Shown: positions 29,091-38,144 of the stretch, one piece after another
Position numbering within the stretch: the first letter of the stretch is position 1
Layout: every line of letters starts with the position of its first letter
Assembly: GCF_900089775.1 (NCBI RefSeq)
Contig: NZ_FLOB01000010.1
Coordinates: forward strand, 56,936 to 120,935
DNA from: Marinomonas spartinae
GTDB lineage: Bacteria > Pseudomonadota > Gammaproteobacteria > Pseudomonadales > Marinomonadaceae
DNA: 64,000 nucleotides
Direction of reading: 5' to 3'
Position numbers and translations under genes: made by a program
The notes under the pieces: generated by a model
Database searches by the model: none
What the model was told of the DNA's origin: nothing
What the model saw: only the letters and a program-made list of their open reading frames with translations

Positions 29091-29448
29091 AAGATGCCTC
29101 CTTCGTTTTAAAGTATTTTAAAACAGTTATTTGAGACCTTTTCACTATGTCATAAGTTCAACCAAGATCTCTACTTGGACAGGCATGCTTCTTCCAAAAA
29201 GTTACCAATGTGAAACCCACTAAAGATCCCATCTAGTCCCAGGTAACCATCATGCCCTTTTTTCCTTCCTATTCATGAAATATAGACTGCTATTTAGTAA
29301 ATATTAGACTTTTTAACATTATTTTTTCGTCTATTAGAGAACTACAATTCCTAATATCTCTTATTTTTAGAAACTAGGTTGCATAGACAATTAAAAAAGC
29401 ACATCATCAGAAAAAATATCCTAAAAAATAGATTTAAAAGAAAACAAA
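29091..29448. other. Divergent intergenic region between binding-protein gene and lrp, with nested inverted repeats
   Basis: 358 bp with no coding frame that I trust. It must hold both divergent promoters. Between 29162 and 29262 lies a compact set of nested inverted repeats, listed separately. The rest near lrp is very AT-rich with T-runs. Confidence 0.5.
29162..29262 (+). ncRNA. Candidate structured small RNA or leader, nested hairpins ending in a T-run
   Basis: Read on the + strand: hairpin CCAAG-N7-CTTGG (29162-29178), outer stem GGCATG/CATGCC (29182-29187 with 29251-29256), inner stem GTTACC/GGTAAC (29201-29206 with 29242-29247), and innermost AGAT-CCC-ATCT (29224-29234). The outer stem is followed by C then six T bases, like an intrinsic terminator. 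On the - strand no T-run follows. No known riboswitch class was recognised. Seen directly: the nested complementarity. Inferred: transcription. Confidence 0.4.
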
Positions 29449-29910
29449 ATGACTTTAGATAACATAGATATGCAACTTCTTGCCTTAATTCAAAGTGATG
29501 ATAGTATTTCTAATGACACTCTTGCTCAGCAGGTTGGTCTCTCAAAAACCCCATGCTGGCGCCGTATTCAAAAGCTCGAAAACGCTGGCTACATTAAACG
29601 AAGAGTGGCGTTATTGGATGCAGACAAGCTTGAGCTCGGAGTATCGGTTTTTGTCCAAGTGAAAACCAATCAACACGAGGTGGATTGGGCCACGAATTTT
29701 TCTCAAATTGTGGCGGAGTTTCCAGAAGTAGTGGAGTTTTATCGCATGGCTGGAGAATACGATTATTTATTACGAGTGGTGGTAAAGGACATACCCGCTT
29801 ACGACCGATTTTATAAACGCTTAATCAGCGCAACCGCTCTGACTGACGTGACCTCAAATTTTGCGATGGAACAGATTAAATATACAACGGAGCTGCCTTT
29901 ATCTATCTAA
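29449..29910 (+). CDS. Lrp/AsnC-family transcriptional regulator
   Basis: 153 residues: helix-turn-helix in SNDTLAQQVGLSKTPCWRRIQKLENAGYIKRRVALLD, then the RAM (ligand-binding) domain with VFVQVKTNQHEVDW and RMAGEYDYLLRVVVKD. Lrp-type proteins respond to amino acids. It lies 74 bp upstream of a same-strand PLP enzyme gene, which it probably regulates. The ribosome site is weak (AAAGAAAA). Confidence 0.93.
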   Translation: MTLDNIDMQLLALIQSDDSISNDTLAQQVGLSKTPCWRRIQKLENAGYIKRRVALLDADKLELGVSVFVQVKTNQHEVDWATNFSQIVAEFPEVVEFYRMAGEYDYLLRVVVKDIPAYDRFYKRLISATALTDVTSNFAMEQIKYTTELPLSI

Positions 29911-29984
29911 AAGCAGATCATTATTGCAGCGCAAATAGAGAGATTCGTTACAGGTAAAACATTTATTAACAAAGGCAATCTCGA

Positions 29985-31709
29985 ATGCAATCTACTGTCA
30001 AAACCGCTCCTCAAAAAGTGACAATAAACGCCACCATAAAGACTAAAGAGAAAGAGGCACTACTCGAACGTATTCGACAAGGCATCATTGGCAAAGAGAC
30101 GTTGATCGACACCCCATTTGGAATGCGCAGGCTGACTTATGCCGATTACACTGCCTCCGGACGCAGTTTGCAATTTATCGAGGATGCTATCCAGCAGTAT
30201 GTTATGCCCTACTATGCGAACACTCATACGGAAGCCAATGCCACAGGCCAACAAACGACGTGCTATCGTGAGCAAGCTCGTGAGCAAATACGACAAGCGG
30301 TCAATGCCAGTAGTGAGGATCTTGTTTTATTTTGTGGTAGTGGTGCAACCAGTGCAGTGAACACCTTGATCACCCAGTTAGGGCTACGAGACCTTACGGC
30401 CCAGGAAAAACACAACACCATCGTGTTTATCGGCCCCTATGAGCACCATTCGAACGAATTACCATGGCGTGAGCTAGGCCTAAAAGTGATTCGTATTCCA
30501 CAAGGCAAGGAAGGGGGGGTGTGCATCAAAACACTGGAAAATAAGCTGCAAGAACATCATGGTAAACGTCTTATTGGATCATTCAGCGCCGCTTCCAATG
30601 TCACAGGCATATTATGCGACCAAAATGCCATTTCCGATTGCTTACATCGTTACAATGCCTTGTCTTTTTGGGATTTTGCCGCCGCTGCACCTTATATCGA
30701 TATTGATATGAACCCCCAGCAGAATAAGCAACTCGCCAAAGACGCCCTCTTTTTCTCGACACACAAGCTGGTTGGCGGCCCAGGTACACCTGGGATACTC
30801 GTGGTCAAGCGCGCCTGCATTAAAAACCAAAAGCCAAGCCATATTGGTGGCGGTACGGTCTCTTTCGTCACCCCAGACTCCCATACTTTTTTACCGATTG
30901 GCGAACGTCGTGAAGAAGGTGGCACCCCCGCAATCATAGAATCCATTCGTGCTGGCCTCGTCTTCCAACTCAAACAAGCGGTTGGCGTCGATACGATCCT
31001 CAACAAAGAACACGCCTGGGGGCAAAAAATACAGTCTCGTTGGAGCCACTCTTCCACAATCGAGCGATTAGGTCATGCCAATGCACCAAGCCTTTCCATC
31101 ACAGCGTTGCGAATCCGCACTGACTATGGCTATTTACATCACGGTTTTGTCACCTCTTTATTAAACGATTTATTTGGCATCCAGGTCCGTGGCGGTTGTT
31201 CGTGCGCAGGCCCATATGGACATCAACTATTAGGGATAAATGAAGCACAGTCCAAACGCATTCAAGAAGCGATAGCGAAGGGTGAAAAACTCGTCAAACC
31301 TGGCTGGGTACGCTTTAATCTCAATTACTTTTTAGAAGAAAGCGAGGTGGATTTTATTCTTGATGCGGTTGATTTTGTCGCGGAGCATGGGCTCACTTTA
31401 TTACCCTATTACGCCTATCTCCCAGAGAGTGATTTATGGCGTTTTCAAGGCAAAGAGGCAACCACTACCAAGCCTCTTAATACCTTATTATCGTCAACAT
31501 TATCGACAGTCCCTCAAGAGTCTTCTCCACAAACATCGACGATAAATAAGAAGCAAGATTGGATGAACCGATCAAGCTATTTCGCAGCGGCATTAGATAT
31601 CGTTTCAGATTGTCAAAGTGGCCATTATGTTCGCCAAAAACAGGCTTTTAACAAACAATATAAAGACATCAAAACATTCGTTTTGGTTGACGACTTACAA
31701 CCCTCTTAA
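29985..31709 (+). CDS. Class-V aminotransferase-fold PLP enzyme (cysteine desulfurase-like)
   Basis: 574 residues. Fold-type I, class V: RLTYADYTASGRSLQFIE near the start, THTEANATGQQT, GSGATSAVNTLI, the PLP lysine in FSTHKLVGGPGTPG, and a cysteine-containing segment VRGGCSCAGPYGHQLLG where cysteine desulfurases carry their catalytic Cys. The length is well over the 400 residues of SufS/CsdA; about 85 extra residues follow, first a Thr/Ser-rich linker (TTTKPLNTLLSSTLSTVPQ), then a short helical end. The reaction could be a desulfurase, a selenocysteine lyase or an epimerase. Likely controlled by the upstream Lrp gene. Confidence 0.82.
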   Translation: MQSTVKTAPQKVTINATIKTKEKEALLERIRQGIIGKETLIDTPFGMRRLTYADYTASGRSLQFIEDAIQQYVMPYYANTHTEANATGQQTTCYREQAREQIRQAVNASSEDLVLFCGSGATSAVNTLITQLGLRDLTAQEKHNTIVFIGPYEHHSNELPWRELGLKVIRIPQGKEGGVCIKTLENKLQEHHGKRLIGSFSAASNVTGILCDQNAISDCLHRYNALSFWDFAAAAPYIDIDMNPQQNKQLAKDALFFSTHKLVGGPGTPGILVVKRACIKNQKPSHIGGGTVSFVTPDSHTFLPIGERREEGGTPAIIESIRAGLVFQLKQAVGVDTILNKEHAWGQKIQSRWSHSSTIERLGHANAPSLSITALRIRTDYGYLHHGFVTSLLNDLFGIQVRGGCSCAGPYGHQLLGINEAQSKRIQEAIAKGEKLVKPGWVRFNLNYFLEESEVDFILDAVDFVAEHGLTLLPYYAYLPESDLWRFQGKEATTTKPLNTLLSSTLSTVPQESSPQTSTINKKQDWMNRSSYFAAALDIVSDCQSGHYVRQKQAFNKQYKDIKTFVLVDDLQPS

Positions 31710-31742
31710 GAGTTTAAGACTTTGCTTAGGGCCATTTGATAA

Positions 31743-31874
31743 AATGGTAAAACCTTTCTTGACGGCCACAGCATAACTTATCAATTGGCCAATATCCCAC
31801 TTGGACACCCTGATATTTATCGCCAATCTAACGTTTTTGGCTTTGAGCATCATTTGTTTTTTTATGCGCAATAA
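31743..31874 (+). pseudogene. Possible remnant of a decayed coding region
   Basis: A frame that opens after a TAA and has no start codon reads NGKTFLDGHSITYQLANIPL and then continues through HPDIYRQSNVFGFEHHLFFY to a TAA. The residue mix and codon use look like real protein, but there is no start, no ribosome site and no neighbouring fragment. I do not recognise the family. It may be chance. Confidence 0.25.
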
Positions 31875-31992
31875 CTAAGAAATATCATATGAAACACGAC
31901 AATTTACATGACTTTAGCTAGTACATCAGGTTATATAGAGCAATAGAAGTAGGTTATTTTACATAATATAAAAGTACGTCAGGAGACGAAAC

Positions 31993-33756
31993 ATGGCAAA
32001 TGAGGCTAATACAAAGCTCAAGCCGCTGAAACAATTAGGGTTTCGCCTAAATTTAGTTCTTTTAAGTGTCCTTAGCTTCTACATTCTAACAACAGGTTAC
32101 AGCCTCCTTACTTTACGAGAACAATCCCAAGAGTTCGATGCATTGTCTAGCGCCTATTTTGACCGAGCAATGCACGCAGCCGAATTATCTCGAGAGGCAG
32201 AAGTCATTGCCTCTGATACTCTAGTCAATATGCTCAACCAAGACTATGATGAACGATACATTCAATCTCCAACCATTGGCCTGCCCGAACAAAATAAAAA
32301 CAATGCCAGTAATGACTCATTTGAGCGGTCTTTTGAAAAGATTCGCAAGCAATTAACAGCTAACACTCCACAAGAACAAGTCCTAATTGAAAAAATAGAT
32401 AGGCTAAAAAAGCCATACTTCAATACTATTCGCACCTTAAATAACTACCTTATTGAAAAAAGAAAGATTACTCAGGCACAGCGTAATATTGAGTATCATC
32501 TACTGAACTTACAAAAGGAAATCTACCTTATCCCCCAAATACCAGAACATGAAAAAAGCCTTATTGATGAGCTTATCAAAGCTATTAACTTAAGCGTTCT
32601 GACATTACATTCGACAACCTTCCATCAGCTAATTACCCAAATGAATGGCATCTCAGCCTTCATCTCAAACATAGCCTATCAAGATAATTTAACCCCATTT
32701 GAAAGAAAAAACATCATTTTAATCAGCAAGTTATCCCAACAGGTATTCACAACAACACTCAAACAACAAATGCAACACTCTGCCACATTAACAGCAGTAA
32801 ACACAACGCGAACGGAAGCTAAAAAACTCAGTAATGCGTGTTATAAGCTTTATCAGCTATTAAAGCAGTCCACACAAAAAGCCTCTTCAGAACATAAGGC
32901 ATTTATCAGTAAAGTGATGCTAAAAATCGGCTTATTTAGTATTATTTTTCTGTTACTAACAGGCGTCGCATACTGGTTCATCCATTACTATCTGATTCGT
33001 CGTTTAAACCGATTAAATAGGGTGATGCTAGAACATGTCAAAGGTGTAAAAACAGACGTTCCTCAGTCAGGCAATGATGAAATTGCAATGATGGGAAGAG
33101 CATTTTCCATTTTTGTCGAGGCGACTAATAAAGCACAACAAGACTCCCTAGAGGCTCAAAAACGTACTGAAGAAGCCAATCAAAAACTGACTCAGCTCAA
33201 CCAGTCATTGAAAAAATTAAGCCACACCGATGAGCTCACTCAAATGGCGAATCGCCGACACTTTTTCCACGAACTTACTAGTATGTGGCAACTTGCCTGC
33301 GATAAACAAATCAACATGAGTATCATCATGCTTGATTTAGACTGGTTTAAAAGTTTCAACGATTTCTATGGACACCAAGCTGGAGATCAATGTTTATTTC
33401 AAGTAGCGCAATTGATTCTAACAGAAGTAAAAAATACGCAAGGCATAGCCGCCCGCTATGGAGGTGAAGAATTCATCATTCTACTACCCTATTTTGACCT
33501 AGACCAAGCCGTACTGTTCGCTAAAGGATTACAAGACAAGCTCAACGAAGAAAAGATCAAGCATCATAAATCGCCTCAAAAATACATCACTCTCAGCCAA
33601 GGTGTTACCAGCCATATGCCAAAGGAAGGAGACAAATTTGATCATCTTATCCATCTCGCAGACCAAGCCTTATATAAGGCAAAAAATAATGGGCGAAATC
33701 AGATAGTCGCTCAGGACAACACAGAAAATGTATCGTTAAGAACTTCTCTCAGCTAA
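31993..33756 (+). CDS. Membrane diguanylate cyclase with periplasmic sensor, HAMP and GGDEF domains
   Basis: 587 residues. TM1 at 18-40, an all-helical periplasmic sensor to about 310, TM2 at 311-333, HAMP to about 385, a coiled-coil linker, then a GGDEF domain starting HTDELTQMANRRHFF with active site RYGGEEF (488-494). It should make cyclic di-GMP. The inhibitory RxxD site normally five residues before GGDEF is replaced by KNTQ, so product inhibition at that site is unlikely. AGGAGA precedes the ATG. Its signal is unknown. Confidence 0.93.
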   Translation: MANEANTKLKPLKQLGFRLNLVLLSVLSFYILTTGYSLLTLREQSQEFDALSSAYFDRAMHAAELSREAEVIASDTLVNMLNQDYDERYIQSPTIGLPEQNKNNASNDSFERSFEKIRKQLTANTPQEQVLIEKIDRLKKPYFNTIRTLNNYLIEKRKITQAQRNIEYHLLNLQKEIYLIPQIPEHEKSLIDELIKAINLSVLTLHSTTFHQLITQMNGISAFISNIAYQDNLTPFERKNIILISKLSQQVFTTTLKQQMQHSATLTAVNTTRTEAKKLSNACYKLYQLLKQSTQKASSEHKAFISKVMLKIGLFSIIFLLLTGVAYWFIHYYLIRRLNRLNRVMLEHVKGVKTDVPQSGNDEIAMMGRAFSIFVEATNKAQQDSLEAQKRTEEANQKLTQLNQSLKKLSHTDELTQMANRRHFFHELTSMWQLACDKQINMSIIMLDLDWFKSFNDFYGHQAGDQCLFQVAQLILTEVKNTQGIAARYGGEEFIILLPYFDLDQAVLFAKGLQDKLNEEKIKHHKSPQKYITLSQGVTSHMPKEGDKFDHLIHLADQALYKAKNNGRNQIVAQDNTENVSLRTSLS

Positions 33757-33799
33757 TTAGGTTCCCTCTAATATGCGAGTAAATAAACATTTAACAAGA

Positions 33800-34258
33800 T
33801 TACTCCTCACGTAAAATAAAAGGCATACCCGTTTTTAAAATCCCTGTGCTTAACACATCAGCTCTTAGCCCACCACGATGTAACCAAGCTTTAACCACTT
33901 GTGGCGCCGATAAAGAATCATTAGCTAGCAACTGCCCCAAGTACGCACAAGGCTCACACAATTCCACCCCGTAAAAGCGCACATCGCCAATCATAAACTC
34001 TTTCCCTACCAAATTATTTAATCGAATTCCCTCAGTCACAATGTTTCGACGTGTCGCTGACTGTCCAATTTGTTGATCAAAGTTCGTATTAAAAGCCTCA
34101 ATTTCTTCGCTTTCTACAAAGGTGATGTTCTGGCCAGCTTCTTGCCGCTTGCCATAGCTGCGGTCGCCGACAATGCCTTTTCCAGCATCTACTTTAACGG
34201 CCTCAATTCCAATTTGGGGCATTTTCGACTTTTTGGCAACAAATATGCTTTTGATCAT
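33800..34258 (-). CDS. MOSC-domain protein
   Basis: 152 residues covering one MOSC beta-barrel: GKGIVGDRSYGKR, QNITFVESEEIEAF, TRRNIVTEGIRLNNLVGKEFMIGDVRFYGVELCEPC and GLRADVLSTGILKTG. The conserved cysteine in LCEPC fits the sulfur/molybdenum-handling residue of MOSC proteins. The substrate is unknown; family members such as YiiM reduce N-hydroxylated bases with a molybdenum cofactor. AAGGA precedes the ATG. Convergent with the cyclase gene. Confidence 0.88.
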   Translation of the reverse strand: MIKSIFVAKKSKMPQIGIEAVKVDAGKGIVGDRSYGKRQEAGQNITFVESEEIEAFNTNFDQQIGQSATRRNIVTEGIRLNNLVGKEFMIGDVRFYGVELCEPCAYLGQLLANDSLSAPQVVKAWLHRGGLRADVLSTGILKTGMPFILREE

Positions 34259-34491
34259 CCTCTTTTCCTTCCTTAATCAAACTCACCTAAAACGATTTTT
34301 TGCAATCTATCAGCAAATAACGGGCTCATTCATCACAACATTACCCCCTAGACTATTATGCTAACCATACCATCCAACCTGTATATCTTACATTCATACA
34401 TAAATTTTGTTTATTTATTACACAAAACAAACAAATCGCTGCTAAATTAAAAATGCGCTGTAAAACAATAATTATAAATAAGGAGATTACT

Positions 34492-34752
34492 GTGTCTAAC
34501 CCCAAATCAAATGCTGAAAAATACTGGCAAGCTAACCTTAGGCTCATTCTAGGCTGCTTAGTCGTCTGGGCATTAGCCTCTTATGGTGGCGCTATTTTGC
34601 TACGCCCACTTCTATCGAGCATCCACATTGGAGGAACGGACCTTGGCTTCTGGTTTGCTCAGCAAGGGTCCATGCTTGTTTTTATCGCAATCACCTTTTT
34701 CTATGCTTGGAGAATGAACAAGTTAGACAAAGAATTTGGCTTAGAGGAGTAG
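34492..34752 (+). CDS. DUF4212 small symporter subunit
   Basis: 86 residues with two hydrophobic helices: NLRLILGCLVVWALASYGGAIL and FWFAQQGSMLVFIAITFFYAW. DUF4212 proteins are found directly before VC_2705-type sodium:solute symporters and are taken to be their small subunit. The start is GTG at 34492, eight bases after AAGGAG; the ATG at 34453 has none. The next start lies 5 bp after its stop. Confidence 0.9.
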   Translation: MSNPKSNAEKYWQANLRLILGCLVVWALASYGGAILLRPLLSSIHIGGTDLGFWFAQQGSMLVFIAITFFYAWRMNKLDKEFGLEE

Positions 34753-34756
34753 TTCT

Positions 34757-36523
34757 ATGAGTCAATTTGTCATTAACTTCTTATTCGTCGGAGCTTCCTT
34801 TGCCCTTTATATTGGTATTGCTATTTGGGCTAGAGCAGGCTCTACCAAAGAGTTTTATGTCGCAGGCGGTGGCGTTCACCCAGTTTTAAACGGCATGGCA
34901 ACCGCTGCGGATTGGATGTCTGCCGCGTCGTTTATCTCAATGGCGGGTTTAATTGCCGCTGGCGGCTACGCCAATTCCTCGTTTTTAATGGGCTGGACTG
35001 GCGGTTATGTCTTACTCGCCATGCTGTTAGCCCCCTATTTACGTAAATTTGGTAAATACACAGTACCTGATTTTATTGGTGATCGTTTTTATAGTAGCGG
35101 CGCAAGGTTAGTGGCCGTTGCCTGTTTAATCATCGCCTCTACTACCTATGTGATCGGCCAGATGACAGGCGCCGGAGTGGCCTTCTCGCGCTTCTTAGAA
35201 GTCAGCAACGATATTGGGTTGCTCATCGCCGCGGTAGTGGTCTTTTTGTACGCGGTACTAGGCGGTATGAAGGGCATAACTTATACGCAAGTCGCTCAGT
35301 ATGTCGTGCTGATTATCGCTTACACGATACCCGCCATTTACATTTCCCTCCAGCTCACCGATACCTTCTTACCTCCTATAGGCTTATTTTCAAACCACGT
35401 TGAATCAGGTATTCCGTTATTAGAAAAGCTGGACCAGGTGGTACGCGAATTAGGCTTTAGAGATTACACAGCTGATGTCGATAATAAACTCAACATGGTT
35501 CTGTTCACTCTGTCTCTCATGATTGGTACTGCGGGCTTACCACACGTTATTATCCGTTTTTTCACCGTACCAAAGGTTGCAGACGCACGTTGGTCGGCAG
35601 GTTGGGCCTTGGTCTTCATTGCATTGCTGTATTTAACGGCGCCCGCTGTTGCCTCTATGGCTCGTTTGAACTTGTTAACAACCATTTACCCAAATGGTCC
35701 CACAGAGCAGCCAATAGGGTACGCTGAACGGCCCGACTGGATCAAAAACTGGGAAACCACAGGCTTGATCAAGTTCCAAGATAAAAATGGCGATGGGCGT
35801 ATCGAGCTCTACAACGACTCGCCAGCTTTTGCCGCCACGGCAGCAGAGCGAGGCTGGAATGGTAACGAACTCAGCGTCAATAACGACATTCTTGTATTAG
35901 CAAACCCAGAAATAGCCAACCTACCGGGCTGGGTTGTGGGACTAATCGCTGCAGGCGGGTTAGCGGCAGCCCTGTCTACCGCAGCGGGTTTATTGCTCGC
36001 CATCTCATCGGCCGTCAGCCACGATTTAATTAAAGGAACCATCAATCCCAATATATCTGATCGGGGTGAATTACTAGCGGCGAGGATCTCTATGGGGGTC
36101 GCCATTGCCGTGGCAACCTATTTAGGCATGCATCCACCTGGCTTTGCCGCCCAAGTTGTCGCATTGGCTTTCGGCATTGCCGCTGCGTCTATTTTCCCTG
36201 CCTTAATGATGGGGATTTTCTCTAAACGTATCAACAATAAGGGAGCCATTGCGGGAATGCTGGCAGGTTTAGGCTGTACCTTAGTCTATATCTTCCTATT
36301 CTTAGGATGGTTCTTTATTCCTGGTACCGCTTCGTATACCAATACCCCGGATAACTGGCTCTTTGGTATCTCTCCATTATCATTTGGAGCCATCGGCGCA
36401 GCTATTAACTTTATCGTAGCGTTTACCGTCTCTTCCATGACAGAAGCCCCCCCTAAACACATTCAGGACCTAGTGGAAAGTGTTCGTTACCCACAAGGTG
36501 CTGGTCGTGCTGTTGATCATTAA
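34757..36523 (+). CDS. Sodium:solute symporter (SSS family, VC_2705 type)
   Basis: 588 residues with about 13 hydrophobic segments. ARAGSTKEFYVAGGGVHPVLNGMATAADWMSAASFI is typical of the ActP/PutP-like SSS fold, and GGLAAALSTAAGLLLAISSAVSHDL is a conserved helix. A large soluble loop (about 310-375, DKNGDGRIELYND) has a calcium-loop-like sequence. Substrate probably an organic acid such as acetate. GGAG is eight bases ahead of the ATG, in the end of the DUF4212 gene. A terminator follows. Confidence 0.9.
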   Translation: MSQFVINFLFVGASFALYIGIAIWARAGSTKEFYVAGGGVHPVLNGMATAADWMSAASFISMAGLIAAGGYANSSFLMGWTGGYVLLAMLLAPYLRKFGKYTVPDFIGDRFYSSGARLVAVACLIIASTTYVIGQMTGAGVAFSRFLEVSNDIGLLIAAVVVFLYAVLGGMKGITYTQVAQYVVLIIAYTIPAIYISLQLTDTFLPPIGLFSNHVESGIPLLEKLDQVVRELGFRDYTADVDNKLNMVLFTLSLMIGTAGLPHVIIRFFTVPKVADARWSAGWALVFIALLYLTAPAVASMARLNLLTTIYPNGPTEQPIGYAERPDWIKNWETTGLIKFQDKNGDGRIELYNDSPAFAATAAERGWNGNELSVNNDILVLANPEIANLPGWVVGLIAAGGLAAALSTAAGLLLAISSAVSHDLIKGTINPNISDRGELLAARISMGVAIAVATYLGMHPPGFAAQVVALAFGIAAASIFPALMMGIFSKRINNKGAIAGMLAGLGCTLVYIFLFLGWFFIPGTASYTNTPDNWLFGISPLSFGAIGAAINFIVAFTVSSMTEAPPKHIQDLVESVRYPQGAGRAVDH

Positions 36524-36570
36524 GCCCTATCTAATATTAACGTATAGGCAATATTGAAGTGCAGGGAACA

Positions 36571-36606
36571 AGAAACCGAACAAGATAATCGTGTTCGGTT
36601 TCTTTG
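36571..36606 (+). terminator. Intrinsic terminator after the symporter gene
   Basis: GAAACCGAACA, loop AGATAATCG, TGTTCGGTTTC, then TTTG. It also shows that a GTG at 36591 cannot be the next gene's start, since it would fall inside this hairpin. Confidence 0.8.
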
Positions 36607-36662
36607 TTTATAGCAACTTCCTGTATGATGATCACCAATCTAAAAAGAGTAAGAGAGAAACC

Positions 36663-37178
36663 ATGTTTTGGGAATTCATTGCGACCATCTTTGCAGGACT
36701 AGGAGGAGCAGGCATTGCTCTTTTACTGCGTCATTTAACAAAGAAAAAAGCCCCCGCCTGGTTTGTTCCTGCCTTTGCGGGTTTCGCCATGCTAGGCTTG
36801 CAGATACAAGGGGAATACGATTGGTATCCGCATCAAGCCAGTTTATTACCAAAAGGCATTGTCGTTGTAAAAACAGTGCAAGAGAAAACGTTGTGGCGCC
36901 CTTGGAGTTATATCTATCCTCAAACGGTGCGTTTTATCGCAGCGGATATGGGTCATTCAGCCGTCAATCAACGCCACCCTGACTGGGTATTAGTTGATCT
37001 GTATTTCTTTGAACGACGACACAGCGCAAAGCGCGTCACACAAGTGATCGATTGTAAAAATAACGCCCGTTCCAACTTTTTCAAAACCGCGCAAGATTCC
37101 ACCTTTGCGTGGCATAAATTAAAAAGTAATGATCCTATACTCACCACGGTGTGTGCAGGTATCGGTACTACTCATTAA
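36663..37178 (+). CDS. Uncharacterised membrane-anchored protein
   Basis: 171 residues. Two N-terminal hydrophobic stretches (FIATIFAGLGGAGIALLL, then AWFVPAFAGFAMLGLQI) and a soluble remainder with a conserved-looking WYPHQASLLP and RPWSYIYPQTVRF. I do not recognise a family. The start is the ATG at 36663 after AGAGAGAAACC, since an upstream GTG lies in a terminator. It stands between the symporter and bluB, with no obvious link to either. Confidence 0.7.
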   Translation: MFWEFIATIFAGLGGAGIALLLRHLTKKKAPAWFVPAFAGFAMLGLQIQGEYDWYPHQASLLPKGIVVVKTVQEKTLWRPWSYIYPQTVRFIAADMGHSAVNQRHPDWVLVDLYFFERRHSAKRVTQVIDCKNNARSNFFKTAQDSTFAWHKLKSNDPILTTVCAGIGTTH

Positions 37179-37215
37179 TTCCCACCATACAACGTAACGA
37201 ATAAAGAACACCAAA

Positions 37216-37872
37216 ATGAAAATTACCCAAGAAGAACGCAATGCTGTTTATAAAACCATTTTTGCTCGTCGGGATGTGCGAAAGGAGTTCATCGATAAAC
37301 CCATCCCTGATGACGTATTAGAACGTATATTAATCGCAGCACATCATGCTCCAAGTGTTGGTTTTATGCAGCCTTGGGACTTTATTGTGGTACAAAATCC
37401 ACAAACCAAACGAAAAATAAAACAAGGCTTTCTTACTGCCCATGCTGAAGCTACAAATATGTTTGAAGGAGAACGTAAAGAAAAATATCAAAACTTAAAA
37501 CTCGAAGGTATCGAAGAGGCACCTCTGGGCATTTGTGTGACCTGTGACCGTAGTAGAACAGGCTCAGCCGTATTGGGACGCACAGCAAAACCGGAAATGG
37601 ATTTATTCAGCGCTGTCTGCGCGGTACAAAACCTATGGCTGGCAGCGCGGGCGGAAAACATTGGCGTTGGTTGGGTCAGCATCGTACACGACCATGTGAT
37701 TCGAGATGCTCTTCACATTCCAGAGAGCATCGATATTATCGCCTACCTATGTGTTGGCTACGTTGAACACTTTCAAACCACCCCCGATCTAGAACGTTTT
37801 GGCTGGTTGCCTAGAAGGGAAGCCAAAAGTGCCATCCACTTTGAGTCGTGGCCTAACCCGATAAACGAGTAA
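37216..37872 (+). CDS. bluB: 5,6-dimethylbenzimidazole synthase BluB
   Basis: 218 residues of the nitroreductase-like fold; converts FMNH2 and oxygen into dimethylbenzimidazole, the lower ligand of vitamin B12. Recognised by RRDVRKEFIDKPIPDDVLERILIAAHHAPSVGFMQPW, the EAPLGICVTCDR strand, LWLAARAENIGVGWVSI and ILDPLW-like IIAYLCVGYVEHF. It lies about 11 kb from the cobTSC genes that use its product. The ribosome site is weak (AAAGAA). Confidence 0.93.
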   Translation: MKITQEERNAVYKTIFARRDVRKEFIDKPIPDDVLERILIAAHHAPSVGFMQPWDFIVVQNPQTKRKIKQGFLTAHAEATNMFEGERKEKYQNLKLEGIEEAPLGICVTCDRSRTGSAVLGRTAKPEMDLFSAVCAVQNLWLAARAENIGVGWVSIVHDHVIRDALHIPESIDIIAYLCVGYVEHFQTTPDLERFGWLPRREAKSAIHFESWPNPINE

Positions 37873-37909
37873 ACCAGCATCTATACTGACCTCACACTCA
37901 TCAGCAAGC

Positions 37910-37942
37910 AAAAAAACAGCTCTATTTTACGGCTGTTTTTTT
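37910..37942 (+). terminator. Intrinsic terminator after bluB
   Basis: AAAAAACAGC, loop of 11, GCTGTTTTTTT; symmetrical A/T flanks. Confidence 0.75.
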
Positions 37943-38144
37943 AACATCAAACGCTTTACCCTCCACTTCGTCATAAAGCTTCTTACTCACAAATCAAAAT
38001 AGTTGAGTTTAATTCATCAATGAGGATAGAAAACATCGTTTGTTATTTAGACAGCCGACACCTAATATTATCCTTGTAGTCAGAAAGTTGAATCAACTAA
38101 AGGCTACACGATCTAAATAAGCTGAATACAAAGAGGAATACATT

